This document shows, in pieces, positions 34,631 to 43,456 of a stretch of 64,000 nt of DNA; position 1 is the first letter of the stretch, and every line of letters begins with the position of its first letter. This DNA is from Bacteroidales bacterium. Lineage in GTDB: Bacteria > Bacteroidota > Bacteroidia > Bacteroidales > Muribaculaceae. The position numbers were made by a program, and so were the translations under genes. The stretch spans positions 16,776-80,775 of the forward strand of contig QAMW01000036.1 of the NCBI GenBank assembly GCA_003150235.1, written 5' to 3'. The notes below the pieces were generated by a model, which saw only the letters and a list, made by a program, of their open reading frames with translations, made no database searches and was not told where the DNA came from.

Positions 34631-36820
34631 ATGATACAGCATCCTACGGGCAATCTGCCCGCCAAGATAGAAAATTATGTCGCGCAGAAACGCCTGCGCG
34701 ATGCTTTCGGCTTGTTACGCCATTACAGCGCTTCACTGGGCGACTGGCGCATAACCGACCGCATAGACCATCTCGAGCAATCTTACTCGATGATGCTGCG
34801 CTACGCCGTGGATGGCGTTGACGACCCCTCGCGCGATGAGATATATCATTCGATAGTAAGGGGCATATTCGAGATACTTGACAGGGTAAACCGTGAACTA
34901 AGCCGTCAGAAGTCGCCTGCCATATATTTCAGCACACTCCGATACGAGGACTTGCAGCATGACACGTTGAAAGGTCTTGCCGACAGCTATCTGTCGGCAT
35001 TGTCGAAACTCTCACTATACAATATTGCCGCCGGCAATTCAACGGCAGCCGCCGATGTGAAAGAAAAGGAGGAACTTGAACGAAGGATTTTCAATCGTAT
35101 ATGGGTGACACACCCTCTTTCGCCGGATGAGGTGGCGATAGTGTCGGCGATGTTGTCGGGTGAGGAGGTTCCTGCTTATTTCAAGGATATGGTAGTGTCG
35201 GCGCTCCTTCTCGGGCTGCTGCAATATTACGATGAGTCGCGTCTGAACATATTGCTTGACACCTATCAGTCAGCAAAGACGAGGGTCATAGCTATACGTG
35301 CTCTGTGTGCCGCACTGATGGCAATGTATGTCAACCGCTCGAGAATATCCGGCTCGCGGCTTGAGAAGCGAATAGCCGCGTTGCGTGACACGACATCATG
35401 GCATAGCGATGTGAAAGAGGTGTTTCTGGAATTTATACGCACCCGCGACACGGAACGAATCAACCGCAAAATGCAGGAGGAGCTACTTCCGAGTATGCTC
35501 AAGCTGCGTCCCGATATAGCCAAACGTATGAAGGGCAGCGCTGTTGACATGTCGGATATGGAGGAGAATCCCGAATGGCAGGAACTTCTTGACAAGTCCG
35601 GTATCACTGACAAGCTCAAGGAGCTTACCAAGATGCAGGAAGATGGAGGTGACGTGTTCATGATGACATTCTCCAATCTTAAGTATTTCCCGTTTTTCTC
35701 CGAGGTGGCAAACTGGTTCATGCCTTTCCATATAGACCATTCGTCAGTGAAAGATGCGCTTGGAGGCGAGTTGTCGACAATAGGCGACATGGTGGCGTCG
35801 TCGCCTTTTTTCTGTGACGGTGACAAATATTCGTTTGTACTTGCGCTTGCCTCTGTGCCTGCCGCTCAGAAGCGGATGATGCTTTCGCAGTTTGACGCAC
35901 AGCGCATCAACGAGCTTGAATTGCAGAGAGCCACTCTTTCGGGTGGAGAGGTCTCGGCAGGGCAGATTGCCAATAAATATGTGCAGAATATATATCGTTT
36001 TTTCAAACTGTATCGCCGTAAAGGCGATTTCAATGACCCGTTCTCGCGCCCGATCAACCTGCTTCAGCTACCGTTTGTTGCTCCCGACTTGACCGATGTG
36101 GAGACGCTGCCGGTGGTCAGCGAGTTTTATTTCAAGCGAGGATATTATGAAGATGCCGCCCATGTGTTCGGGATGCTTGCCGATGTTGTGCCGCCTGACG
36201 CGCAGATTTATCAGAAGCTTGGTTACTGTCGTGCAAAGCTGGGCGACACTGCAGGGGCACTCGACTATTACAAGCAGGCTGAGCTTCTTAACGGCGAGAG
36301 TCTGTGGACTTTGCGGCGCATAGCCAACTGTTATAAGGAACTTGACAACCCGGAAATGGCGCTTGAATATTACCGCCGGGTTGAGGCGAAAAAGCCCGAT
36401 GATCTCGGGGTGGCATTGAGCATAGGTCATTGCTATCTTGAGCTTGACCGCTACGATGATGCGCTCCGCTATTATTTCAAGGTGGAATTTCTTGATGACA
36501 AGTCGACACGCGCGTGGAGACCGATCGCGTGGACATCGTTTGTAGCGGGCGACTTTGACCAGAGCCGCAGCTACTACGAAAAGGTGCTGACCGACCATCC
36601 CTCGGCATCCGACTATCTCAATATGGGGCATCTTTATCTTGCTGCCGGCAATATAAAGGAGGCATTGAACTACTACGGACTCTCGGTCGATAATGAAAGC
36701 GACGGCACTGAAGGTTTCATCAGAAGTTTCAAGTCCGATGTTCCCCGCCTTGTTTCCGCAGGGGTGTCGGAGTCGCTTTTGCCGCTTATAATCGATGCAT
36801 TGTTATATTCACGGGACTGA
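34631..36820 (+). CDS. TPR-repeat protein of unknown function
   Basis: 729 residues, no signal peptide or membrane helix, so cytoplasmic. The N-terminal 480 residues are helical with no recognised domain; the last 220 hold TPR repeats (YYEDAAHVFGMLADVVPPDA, GDTAGALDYYKQAELLN, DNPEMALEYYRRVEAKKPDD, DRYDDALRYYFKVEFLDDK, GDFDQSRSYYEKVLTDHP). TPR arrays mediate protein contacts. A TAAGTTTG -7 box lies at 34567-34574. It is not obviously in an operon with ompA, since a strong terminator separates them. Confidence 0.85.
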   Translation: MIQHPTGNLPAKIENYVAQKRLRDAFGLLRHYSASLGDWRITDRIDHLEQSYSMMLRYAVDGVDDPSRDEIYHSIVRGIFEILDRVNRELSRQKSPAIYFSTLRYEDLQHDTLKGLADSYLSALSKLSLYNIAAGNSTAAADVKEKEELERRIFNRIWVTHPLSPDEVAIVSAMLSGEEVPAYFKDMVVSALLLGLLQYYDESRLNILLDTYQSAKTRVIAIRALCAALMAMYVNRSRISGSRLEKRIAALRDTTSWHSDVKEVFLEFIRTRDTERINRKMQEELLPSMLKLRPDIAKRMKGSAVDMSDMEENPEWQELLDKSGITDKLKELTKMQEDGGDVFMMTFSNLKYFPFFSEVANWFMPFHIDHSSVKDALGGELSTIGDMVASSPFFCDGDKYSFVLALASVPAAQKRMMLSQFDAQRINELELQRATLSGGEVSAGQIANKYVQNIYRFFKLYRRKGDFNDPFSRPINLLQLPFVAPDLTDVETLPVVSEFYFKRGYYEDAAHVFGMLADVVPPDAQIYQKLGYCRAKLGDTAGALDYYKQAELLNGESLWTLRRIANCYKELDNPEMALEYYRRVEAKKPDDLGVALSIGHCYLELDRYDDALRYYFKVEFLDDKSTRAWRPIAWTSFVAGDFDQSRSYYEKVLTDHPSASDYLNMGHLYLAAGNIKEALNYYGLSVDNESDGTEGFIRSFKSDVPRLVSAGVSESLLPLIIDALLYSRD

Positions 36821-36822
36821 TA

Positions 36823-36844
36823 AACCCCGATTGTCGGGATTTTT
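36823..36844 (+). terminator. probable terminator of the TPR gene
   Basis: A 5-bp stem CCCGA/TCGGG with loop TTG, extended by two A-T pairs after one mismatch, followed by TTTT. Short, so moderate confidence. Confidence 0.5.
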
Positions 36845-36847
36845 CAT

Positions 36848-36855
36848 TAACTTTG
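36848..36855 (+). promoter_or_regulatory. -7 promoter box of the M3 peptidase gene
   Basis: TAACTTTG, an exact TAnnTTTG match, directly behind the terminator of the TPR gene. It leaves a leader of 25 nt or so to the ATG at 36886. Confidence 0.55.
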
Positions 36856-36885
36856 TGGGCTTGCGAAACTTAAATGGTAAAAGTT

Positions 36886-39039
36886 ATGAGAAAAATAGTC
36901 CTGTCATTATTAATTTTAGGTATAAACATGATTCAGGCACAAGTAAAGACTGATAATGCTTCAAATCCGTTTTTCGCGGAATTTGAGACTGTACATAATA
37001 CTATCCCGTTTGACCGGATAGAAAATAAATATTATGAGGAGGCAATCGACCGCGGCATGGCGTTGCAGAACTCCGAGATAGAGGCGATAGTCAATTCACA
37101 GGAAGCGCCCACGTTTGAAAACACTATCGTGGCGCTTGAGCGTTCGGGTGCCGACCTTAACCGTGTGCTGGGAGCTTTCTATCCGATACTTTCGGCTCTC
37201 AGCGATGACGAGCTTATGGAAATCTCACTGCGCGTGTCGGCAAAACTGTCGCAGCACTCTACCGGCATCAGCCTTAACGAGAGGCTGTGGAAGCGTATCA
37301 AGGCGGTGCATGACAACAAGGATAATCTTTCGTTAAATCCCGAAGATGCCATGCTCCTTGCGACCACCTACGACAATTTCGCGCGTCAGGGCGCCGAATT
37401 GCAGGGAGAGGCGCGTGACACTTACCGCAAATTGTCGGCGCGTCTGTCTGACCTCACTACCAAGTTCGGTCAAAATGTTTTGAAGGAGCTTAATACCTAT
37501 GAGATATGGCTTACCGCCGATGATCTCGCAGGTCTCCCTTCAAGCGCGGTGGATGCTGCCGCCCTTGCCGCCAAGGAAAAGGGTAGGGAGGGTGAATATC
37601 TGTTTACTCTCGCCCAACCTGTCTACATGGCGTTTATGAAAAACAGTGACCGCCGTGACCTGCGTGAGAAATTTTACCGACTTTACAACAGCCGCAACAC
37701 CAAGGGCGAATACTCCAATATGGAGATAATGACCGAGATAGCTGATACGCGCCGTCAGATTGCCAATCTTTTCGGTAAGGCTACATACGCCGAATATAAG
37801 CTTGAAAAGACCATGGCAGAGACTCCCGAAAATGTCAACAAGCTCCTTAAGCAGCTTGCCGAGGCGTATCGTCCCGCCCAGTTGCGCGAGTTTGCTGAAA
37901 TAGAGGCTTTTGCTTCTGAGCGCGAGGGTAAGCCTGTAAAGTTACAGCCATGGGATTACAGCTATTACGCCAACAAACTGAAGGAGGCAAAATATAGCTA
38001 CGACGAGGAGGAGCTGCGCCCATATTTCGAGCTTAACAATGTGATTGACGGCGTGTTTGGTCTCGCCACAAAGCTTTATGGTCTTACTTTTGTTCAGAAT
38101 CCCGACATCAAGGTTTACCATCCCGATGTGAAGGCATTTGATGTAAAAGATGCCGACGGAAAGTTTATCGGCGTTATCTATACCGACTTTTTCCCGCGTG
38201 AGAGCAAGCGTCCCGGAGCGTGGATGACCAATTTCCGCGAGGAGTGGATTACGGCTTATGGCGACTCGGTGCGTCCGCATGTGTCAATAGTGATGAATTT
38301 TACGAAGCCTACCGATTCCAATCCGTCGCTTCTTACTCCCTACGAGGTCGAGACGTTCCTGCATGAGTTCGGTCACGCGCTTCACGGGCTGCTCGCCGAG
38401 ACAAAATATGCTTCGCTTTCCGGCACCAACGTGTATCGCGATTTTGTGGAGCTCCCCTCGCAGTTCAACGAGAATTACCTTACGCAGAAAGAATTCCTTG
38501 ACGGTTTCGCGAAGCATTACAAGACCGGAGAGCCTATACCTGTCGAGCTGGTCGAGAAGATTGTCGACACATCACAGTTTGGTGCCGGCTATGCCTGTCT
38601 GCGTCAGCTGTCATTCGGTCTGACCGACATGGCTTGGCATTCTACAACAGCGCCGGTTGCCGACCCGGTGAAGTTTGAGAATGATGCCGCCGCTCCTGTA
38701 GCCATGTTTGACGAGGTGGAAGGGTGCATGTTCAGTCCGCAGTTCAGCCACATCTTCTCCGGAGGATATGCTGCGGGTTATTACAGCTACAAGTGGGCTG
38801 AGGTGCTTGATGCCGATGCATTCTCGGTGTTCCTTAAAAACGGGCTGTTTGATAAGGCTACCGCCGATTCGTTCCGCAAAAATGTATTGACACGCGGCGG
38901 TACGGAGCATCCAATGACGCTCTACAAGCGTTTCCGCGGACAGGAACCCACCATAGACGCCCTCCTTGAACGCGACGGCGTAAAGGCACCCGCCGATGCC
39001 CCCTCCCTCCCGCAACCCCTCCCCGCCACCAAAGACTGA
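36886..39039 (+). CDS. dcp: exported M3-family peptidyl-dipeptidase (Dcp type)
   Basis: Zinc metallopeptidase that removes dipeptides from C-termini of peptides, usually periplasmic. 717 residues from this start; signal peptide MRKIVLSLLILGINMIQAQV. An alternative ATG at 36874 adds MVKV. The catalytic site is FLHEFGHALHGLLA (HEFGH, about residue 495), and the third ligand region reads DFVELPSQFNENYL. The C-terminus ends in a low-complexity Pro/Ala tail (APADAPSLPQPLPATKD). Confidence 0.92.
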   Translation: MRKIVLSLLILGINMIQAQVKTDNASNPFFAEFETVHNTIPFDRIENKYYEEAIDRGMALQNSEIEAIVNSQEAPTFENTIVALERSGADLNRVLGAFYPILSALSDDELMEISLRVSAKLSQHSTGISLNERLWKRIKAVHDNKDNLSLNPEDAMLLATTYDNFARQGAELQGEARDTYRKLSARLSDLTTKFGQNVLKELNTYEIWLTADDLAGLPSSAVDAAALAAKEKGREGEYLFTLAQPVYMAFMKNSDRRDLREKFYRLYNSRNTKGEYSNMEIMTEIADTRRQIANLFGKATYAEYKLEKTMAETPENVNKLLKQLAEAYRPAQLREFAEIEAFASEREGKPVKLQPWDYSYYANKLKEAKYSYDEEELRPYFELNNVIDGVFGLATKLYGLTFVQNPDIKVYHPDVKAFDVKDADGKFIGVIYTDFFPRESKRPGAWMTNFREEWITAYGDSVRPHVSIVMNFTKPTDSNPSLLTPYEVETFLHEFGHALHGLLAETKYASLSGTNVYRDFVELPSQFNENYLTQKEFLDGFAKHYKTGEPIPVELVEKIVDTSQFGAGYACLRQLSFGLTDMAWHSTTAPVADPVKFENDAAAPVAMFDEVEGCMFSPQFSHIFSGGYAAGYYSYKWAEVLDADAFSVFLKNGLFDKATADSFRKNVLTRGGTEHPMTLYKRFRGQEPTIDALLERDGVKAPADAPSLPQPLPATKD

Positions 39040-39074
39040 CGTTTATCAGATTCCGCTGCGCGGGTGTAGGACAT

Positions 39075-39384
39075 TATATATGGCACAATGTCATTAATTT
39101 AAAAATTTTGCCCGGAATGGGCAAGATAGTGTTAACCGCGGGTAGCCCCCGGAGGGGGCACCCGTGGAATGCAAGTCCCAACATAACAACGCAACCCTGA
39201 AACGGGTTGCATGAATATATGCTAATCAGACTTCCTATGCAACCCGCTCCGGGGTTGAACCAAGGAGAGAGGTACTTGAGCCACGGGTATGCCTTCGGCA
39301 TTACCCGCGGTTACTAAGATAAATCCCCATGCGGGGATTTATGACTCCCTACGCCTTAACTTAGTGACATTGTATATATGGCAC
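39075..39384. mobile_element. MITE-like hairpin-array element B with target-site duplication
   Basis: Element of about 287 bp (39086-39372) with 15-bp terminal inverted repeats CAATGTCATTAATTT and AACTTAGTGACATTG (13 of 15 match), flanked by the direct repeat TATATATGGCA (39075-39085 and 39373-39383). Its reverse complement shares both ends and the ATCCCC/GGGGAT, CCGCGGGTGCCC and GCCCattccGGGC hairpins with element A. It has additional hairpins in the middle (GCAACCC/GGGTTGC twice and GGGTaTGCC/GGCATTACCC). No real gene. It lies in the 450-bp gap before typA; the short ORF inside it shares the peptide ILPIPGKI with the ORF of element A because both are the same repeat. Confidence 0.75.
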
Positions 39385-39439
39385 GTCCCTACATCATGGT
39401 GGTTTTTGCGGGCGTATACTGATTTTTTTTGCAAAGGGT

Positions 39440-39470
39440 TTGGTATATGTTTTTAAACATAGTAATTTTG
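39440..39470 (+). promoter_or_regulatory. typA promoter
   Basis: TTG at 39440-39442, 20 bp, then TAATTTTG at 39463-39470; both boxes match the Bacteroidetes consensus. ATG is 20 bp downstream. Confidence 0.75.
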
Positions 39471-39489
39471 CAGTGAAAATCAAAAGAGT

Positions 39490-41289
39490 ATGCAGAACAT
39501 AAGAAATATTGCCATTATCGCTCACGTCGATCACGGCAAAACGACATTGGTCGACAAGATGTTGCTCGCGGGTAACCTTTTCAGAGAGAATCAGAATGCG
39601 GGTGAGTTAATTCTTGACAATAATGACCTTGAGCGTGAACGAGGCATAACTATTCTGTCGAAAAACGTCTCAATTAACTATAAGGGATATAAAATCAACA
39701 TCATCGACACTCCGGGACACGCCGATTTCGGCGGCGAGGTAGAGCGTGTGCTCAATATGGCTGACGGCTGCCTGCTGCTTGTCGATGCATTCGAGGGCCC
39801 GATGCCTCAGACACGTTTTGTATTGCAGAAAGCCATACAGATGGGGCTTAAACCTGTCGTGGTAATCAATAAGGTAGATAAGCCCAACTGCCGCCCCGAC
39901 GAGGTGCAGGAGATGGTGTTTGACCTCATGTTTAATCTTGACGCGACCGAGAATCAGCTTGATTTCCCGACCATCTATGGCTCGGCAAAGCAGGGCTGGA
40001 TGTCGACCGACTGGCGCAAGCCTACCGACAATATCCTTCCGGTGCTCGATGCCATAATCGAGTACATACCGGAACCGGAGACTTTGGATGGCGACCCGCA
40101 GATGCTTATCACGTCGCTTGACTATTCAAGCTACGTAGGCCGTATCGCCGTGGGTCGTGTGCATCGCGGCACATTGCGCGAAGGCATGGACATCGCTTTG
40201 TGTAAAAAAGACGGCTCCGTGGTAAAGCAGCGTATCAAGGAGCTGCACACATTTGAAGGCATGGGTCGCAAACGTGTGCAAGAGGTGTCATCGGGCGACA
40301 TTTGTGCGCTTGTCGGCATCGAGGGATTTGAAATCGGCGATACAGTATCGGATATCAATAACCCGGAGCCGCTTCCGCGTATAGCCATCGATGAGCCTAC
40401 AATGTCAATGACATTTACCATAAACGACTCGCCCTTTTTCGGAAAGGACGGCAAGTATGTGACATCGCGTCATATCGCCGACCGTCTTGAAAAGGAGCTT
40501 GACCGCAATCTCGCGCTGAGAGTCAGCAAGGCACCTCACGAGGATGTATGGACTGTCTACGGTCGCGGTGTGCTTCACTTGTCGGTGCTCATAGAGACTA
40601 TGCGCCGCGAAGGTTATGAGCTTCAGGTGGGTCAGCCACAGGTAATCATCAAGGAGATTGACGGGCAGAAATGCGAACCGGTCGAACTGCTTACCATCAA
40701 TGTCCCCGAGGAATATTCAAGCAAAATCATAGATATGGTGACCCGTCGCAAGGGTGAGATGGTGTCGATGACCACCCAGAACGACCGTCTGCATATCGAG
40801 TTCAACATACCGTCGCGAGGCATCATCGGCTTGCGAAACAATGTGCTTACCGCATCGGCGGGTGAGGCAATCATGGCTCACCGTTTCCTTGAGTATCAGC
40901 CCTGGAAAGGCGATATCGAGCGTCGTACCAACGGTTCTCTGATAGCAATGGAGGCGGGAACCGCATACGCCTACGCTATTGACAAGCTCCAGGATCGCGG
41001 TCGATTCTTTATCTTCCCGCAGGAAGAAGTCTATGCCGGACAGGTTGTAGGCGAGAATGCCAAGGACAATGATATCGTGGTCAATGTCACCAAGTCGAAG
41101 AAATTGACCAACATGCGTGCATCGGGTGCCGACGACAAGGCGCGTATCATCCCGCCTGTTGTATTCAGCCTTGAGGAGGCGCTTGAATATATAAAGGAGG
41201 ATGAGTATGTGGAGGTAACCCCCAATCATCTGCGCCTGCGCAAGATAATTCTCGATGAAATAGAGAGGAAGAGGGCAAATAAAGCCTGA
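39490..41289 (+). CDS. typA: translational GTPase TypA/BipA
   Basis: Ribosome-binding GTPase of the EF-G family, needed for ribosome assembly and growth under stress. 599 residues. G1 AHVDHGKTT (residues about 12-20), G2 with RERGIT, G3 DTPGHADFGG, G4 NKVDKPNCRP; EF-G-like domains II, III and V; the unique C-terminal domain ends in VEVTPNHLRLRK. No missing motifs. Single gene with its own promoter and a perfect terminator hairpin. Confidence 0.97.
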   Translation: MQNIRNIAIIAHVDHGKTTLVDKMLLAGNLFRENQNAGELILDNNDLERERGITILSKNVSINYKGYKINIIDTPGHADFGGEVERVLNMADGCLLLVDAFEGPMPQTRFVLQKAIQMGLKPVVVINKVDKPNCRPDEVQEMVFDLMFNLDATENQLDFPTIYGSAKQGWMSTDWRKPTDNILPVLDAIIEYIPEPETLDGDPQMLITSLDYSSYVGRIAVGRVHRGTLREGMDIALCKKDGSVVKQRIKELHTFEGMGRKRVQEVSSGDICALVGIEGFEIGDTVSDINNPEPLPRIAIDEPTMSMTFTINDSPFFGKDGKYVTSRHIADRLEKELDRNLALRVSKAPHEDVWTVYGRGVLHLSVLIETMRREGYELQVGQPQVIIKEIDGQKCEPVELLTINVPEEYSSKIIDMVTRRKGEMVSMTTQNDRLHIEFNIPSRGIIGLRNNVLTASAGEAIMAHRFLEYQPWKGDIERRTNGSLIAMEAGTAYAYAIDKLQDRGRFFIFPQEEVYAGQVVGENAKDNDIVVNVTKSKKLTNMRASGADDKARIIPPVVFSLEEALEYIKEDEYVEVTPNHLRLRKIILDEIERKRANKA

Positions 41290-41312
41290 TTCCGGCGAAC
41301 AATACATATAGT

Positions 41313-41353
41313 AAAAGTGTCTTATAGTCAAGTAGTAACTATAAGACACTTTT
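41313..41353 (+). terminator. typA terminator hairpin abutting the next start codon
   Basis: A perfect 15-bp stem AAAAGTGTCTTATAG / CTATAAGACACTTTT with an 11-nt loop, followed by ATTATG, in which the ATG is the start of the next gene 3 bp later. The stem is much longer than needed for termination, and it leaves the next gene without an upstream leader unless transcription reads through. Confidence 0.8.
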
Positions 41354-41356
41354 ATT

Positions 41357-41833
41357 ATGTACCGTTTCATTCAAAAGACCGTACTTGCGGTTGTCGCCGC
41401 GTTCACAGCCGGATGCCTGTCGTCGTCAGCTTATGTGCCTGTGTCGGTGGAGAGTTCCGACCTTCCCGTAGAGGCAAAGTCTTTCATAAAGAAGCATTTT
41501 GACGGCAAGACCATTGTCAAGTATGAAAAGAAGTTCTGGTCAAATTCCTACGAGCTTGAGCTTTCCGACGGGACTGACATTGATTTTGACTCAAAAGGCA
41601 AGTGTACGGAGGTGAGCGCGCCTGACCACGGTGTGCTGTCAACTGTCCTCGTGCGAGAACTGCTTCCTGCCGGTGCCTGCAAGACACTCTCTGACCAGGG
41701 TATGCTGGAGTCAGTAGAGGAGATACAGATTAATCCTACGAAGGGTTACAAGGTAGAGGTGCGTCACGAACGCATCGATGATTACCGGTTCAACAACGCG
41801 GGACAGATGACACGCGTGACACATGACGATTAG
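41357..41833 (+). CDS. exported PepSY-like (BLIP-fold) protein
   Basis: 158 residues. Signal peptide of about 25 residues (MYRFIQKTVLAVVAAFTAGC...); a TAGC end is not a good lipobox, so a type I cleavage is more likely. Two repeats of the PepSY-like domain: DLPVEAKSFIKKHFDGKTIVKYEKK...YELELSDGTDIDFDSKGKCTEV and a second one of the same plan (IQINPTKGYKVEVRHE...YRFNNAGQMTRV). Such small periplasmic proteins are common in Bacteroidetes; they may inhibit proteases or bind cell-surface proteins. Transcribed either by read-through from typA or by a promoter I cannot see. Confidence 0.8.
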   Translation: MYRFIQKTVLAVVAAFTAGCLSSSAYVPVSVESSDLPVEAKSFIKKHFDGKTIVKYEKKFWSNSYELELSDGTDIDFDSKGKCTEVSAPDHGVLSTVLVRELLPAGACKTLSDQGMLESVEEIQINPTKGYKVEVRHERIDDYRFNNAGQMTRVTHDD

Positions 41834-41860
41834 ATATATTTTTTCGGGTTTGTATAATAA

Positions 41861-41901
41861 AATGGCGTGGTACCGGCTTAGGGTATCACGCCATTGTCTT
41901 T
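41861..41901. terminator. bidirectional terminator between the PepSY and MFS genes
   Basis: 14-bp stem AATGGCGTGGTACC / GGTATCACGCCATT with one G-T pair and a 7-nt loop; a T run (GTCTTTTT) on the plus side and a T-rich stretch on the minus side. Serves both convergent genes. Confidence 0.85.
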
Positions 41902-41915
41902 TTGGGGGCAGGTCT

Positions 41916-43352
41916 TTATTCGTTGATTTCGCCTTCAGAGGTGAATATCTCTTCCTCGCGGGTTGCCGAGATATTGGGGAGTTCAAGTCCGTAATGCTTC
42001 TTGGCATCGAGGGCTTTCAGCCATATACCGAATACGAGGGCGAGCACACCGAGAGCGGCGAAGAGAAGCATCGGATTGGTGTAGTCATACATCATCGGGT
42101 CGGTGACTCCGGGATTGGATGAGGTCAATACGATACCTATCAGAATCGGGAAGAGTGACAGACCGATGTTCTGCACCCAGAATATGAGGGAATAGGCGCT
42201 TCCCAGAAAACGTGCATCCATAATCTTGGGGACAGAGGGCCAGAGAGCGGCGGGTACAAGCGAGAACGACACACCCAGTACGATGATTGCCGTGAACGCG
42301 AGAGCCTTGCTTGGATAAGCCGGAAGGAGAAGCGCGAATGTAAGGTGACACACAATCATGAGTATGGCACCGAGTATGAGCATTGACGCGCCTTTACCCT
42401 TGCGGTCAAGGAAATATCCCAGGAACGGGGTCAATACGGCAGCACCGATAGGGAACCAGCGGAATATGTCGGCGGCTGTGGTGGCGTCGATGCCAAGATT
42501 GCACTGAAGCATATTGGCGGCATAACGCTGGAAGGGGAAGATTGCGGAATAATAAAGTACGCAGAGCATCGCTATAATCCAGAACAGCTTGCTTGTGAGG
42601 ATATTTTTAACATCATTGAGCTTAAACTCTTCTTCAGCGGTGTCGTCATTCTTTGACGAGCCGATTTCCTTGTCGAGTTTTGCATCGAAGAATGTAAACA
42701 CGATGTAGCATATAAGTCCGATGAAAAGGAGTGCGGTGCAGAATCCTACCGGTACGACAACGGTAGGTTCGCCTCCCATCCAGTCGGCAAGACGCGGCGA
42801 AATCGAGAATACTGCGAATACACCGAAACGGGCAATCGCCATCTCTGCACCCATTGCAAGCGCCATTTCCTTGCCTTCAAACCACTTGGCGAGAGTCTTT
42901 GACACGGTGATACCCGCCATCTCGCATCCGCATCCGAATATCATAAAGCCGAATGCCGCCAGCTTCGCGCTGCCCGGCATTGCTGTCCACCACGAGTTGA
43001 GCCACTGGTCAAGCGCGCTGCCTTGGAAGAGGTCGCTGATAGCGTATAGTTTTATACATGCGCCGACCACCATCACCGATGCGGAAAGAGTACCGGTAAA
43101 GCGCACTCCCATCTTGTCAAGGATAATACCGGCAAGAATCAGGAATCCGAATACGTTCAGGATATATTCCGCGCCGGCATAATAGCCGAATGCGTCGGGC
43201 GACCATCCGCGCTCCGTCTCTATGAGGGACTGTAGCGGCGACATGACGTCTACAAACATGTAGGCGAAAAACATCATCGACGCCACAAGCACGAGCACCG
43301 TCCAGCGTGCCCACGCCTTGTCGTTGAGTGTTTGTTTGACTTGTTCTGTCAT
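41916..43352 (-). CDS. MFS-family transporter
   Basis: 478 residues from ATG 43352 (MTEQVKQTLN), 12 helices. The N-terminal helix reads WTVLVLVASMMFFAYMFVDV and the following loop has MSPLQSLIETERGWSPDAFG, a pattern I have seen in Bacteroidetes sugar/organic-acid carriers of the MFS. A loop between helices 6 and 7 is highly charged (KLDKEIGSSKNDDTAEEEFKL). The substrate is not readable. The first 13 codons of the longer frame (from 43391) include the promoter box and are rejected. Confidence 0.9.
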   Translation of the reverse strand: MTEQVKQTLNDKAWARWTVLVLVASMMFFAYMFVDVMSPLQSLIETERGWSPDAFGYYAGAEYILNVFGFLILAGIILDKMGVRFTGTLSASVMVVGACIKLYAISDLFQGSALDQWLNSWWTAMPGSAKLAAFGFMIFGCGCEMAGITVSKTLAKWFEGKEMALAMGAEMAIARFGVFAVFSISPRLADWMGGEPTVVVPVGFCTALLFIGLICYIVFTFFDAKLDKEIGSSKNDDTAEEEFKLNDVKNILTSKLFWIIAMLCVLYYSAIFPFQRYAANMLQCNLGIDATTAADIFRWFPIGAAVLTPFLGYFLDRKGKGASMLILGAILMIVCHLTFALLLPAYPSKALAFTAIIVLGVSFSLVPAALWPSVPKIMDARFLGSAYSLIFWVQNIGLSLFPILIGIVLTSSNPGVTDPMMYDYTNPMLLFAALGVLALVFGIWLKALDAKKHYGLELPNISATREEEIFTSEGEINE

Positions 43353-43388
43353 AGCTTGTTTTGCATTTAATGTGATAAATATTTTCCA

Positions 43389-43396
43389 CAAATTTA
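43389..43396 (-). promoter_or_regulatory. -7 promoter box of the MFS gene
   Basis: TAAATTTG on the minus strand, 36 bp upstream of the ATG at 43352. It sits inside the longer in-frame extension, which supports the shorter start. Confidence 0.5.
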
Positions 43397-43456
43397 CGTA
43401 AAATCGCTTTAATGAGAGAAATTATAGCTAATTTCGTAACATTATTTAAAGAGAAA

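Noticed and set aside
39074..39301. Open frame of 75 codons on the minus strand before typA
   Set aside because: It lies wholly inside mobile element B, crosses hairpins and has no relation to known proteins.
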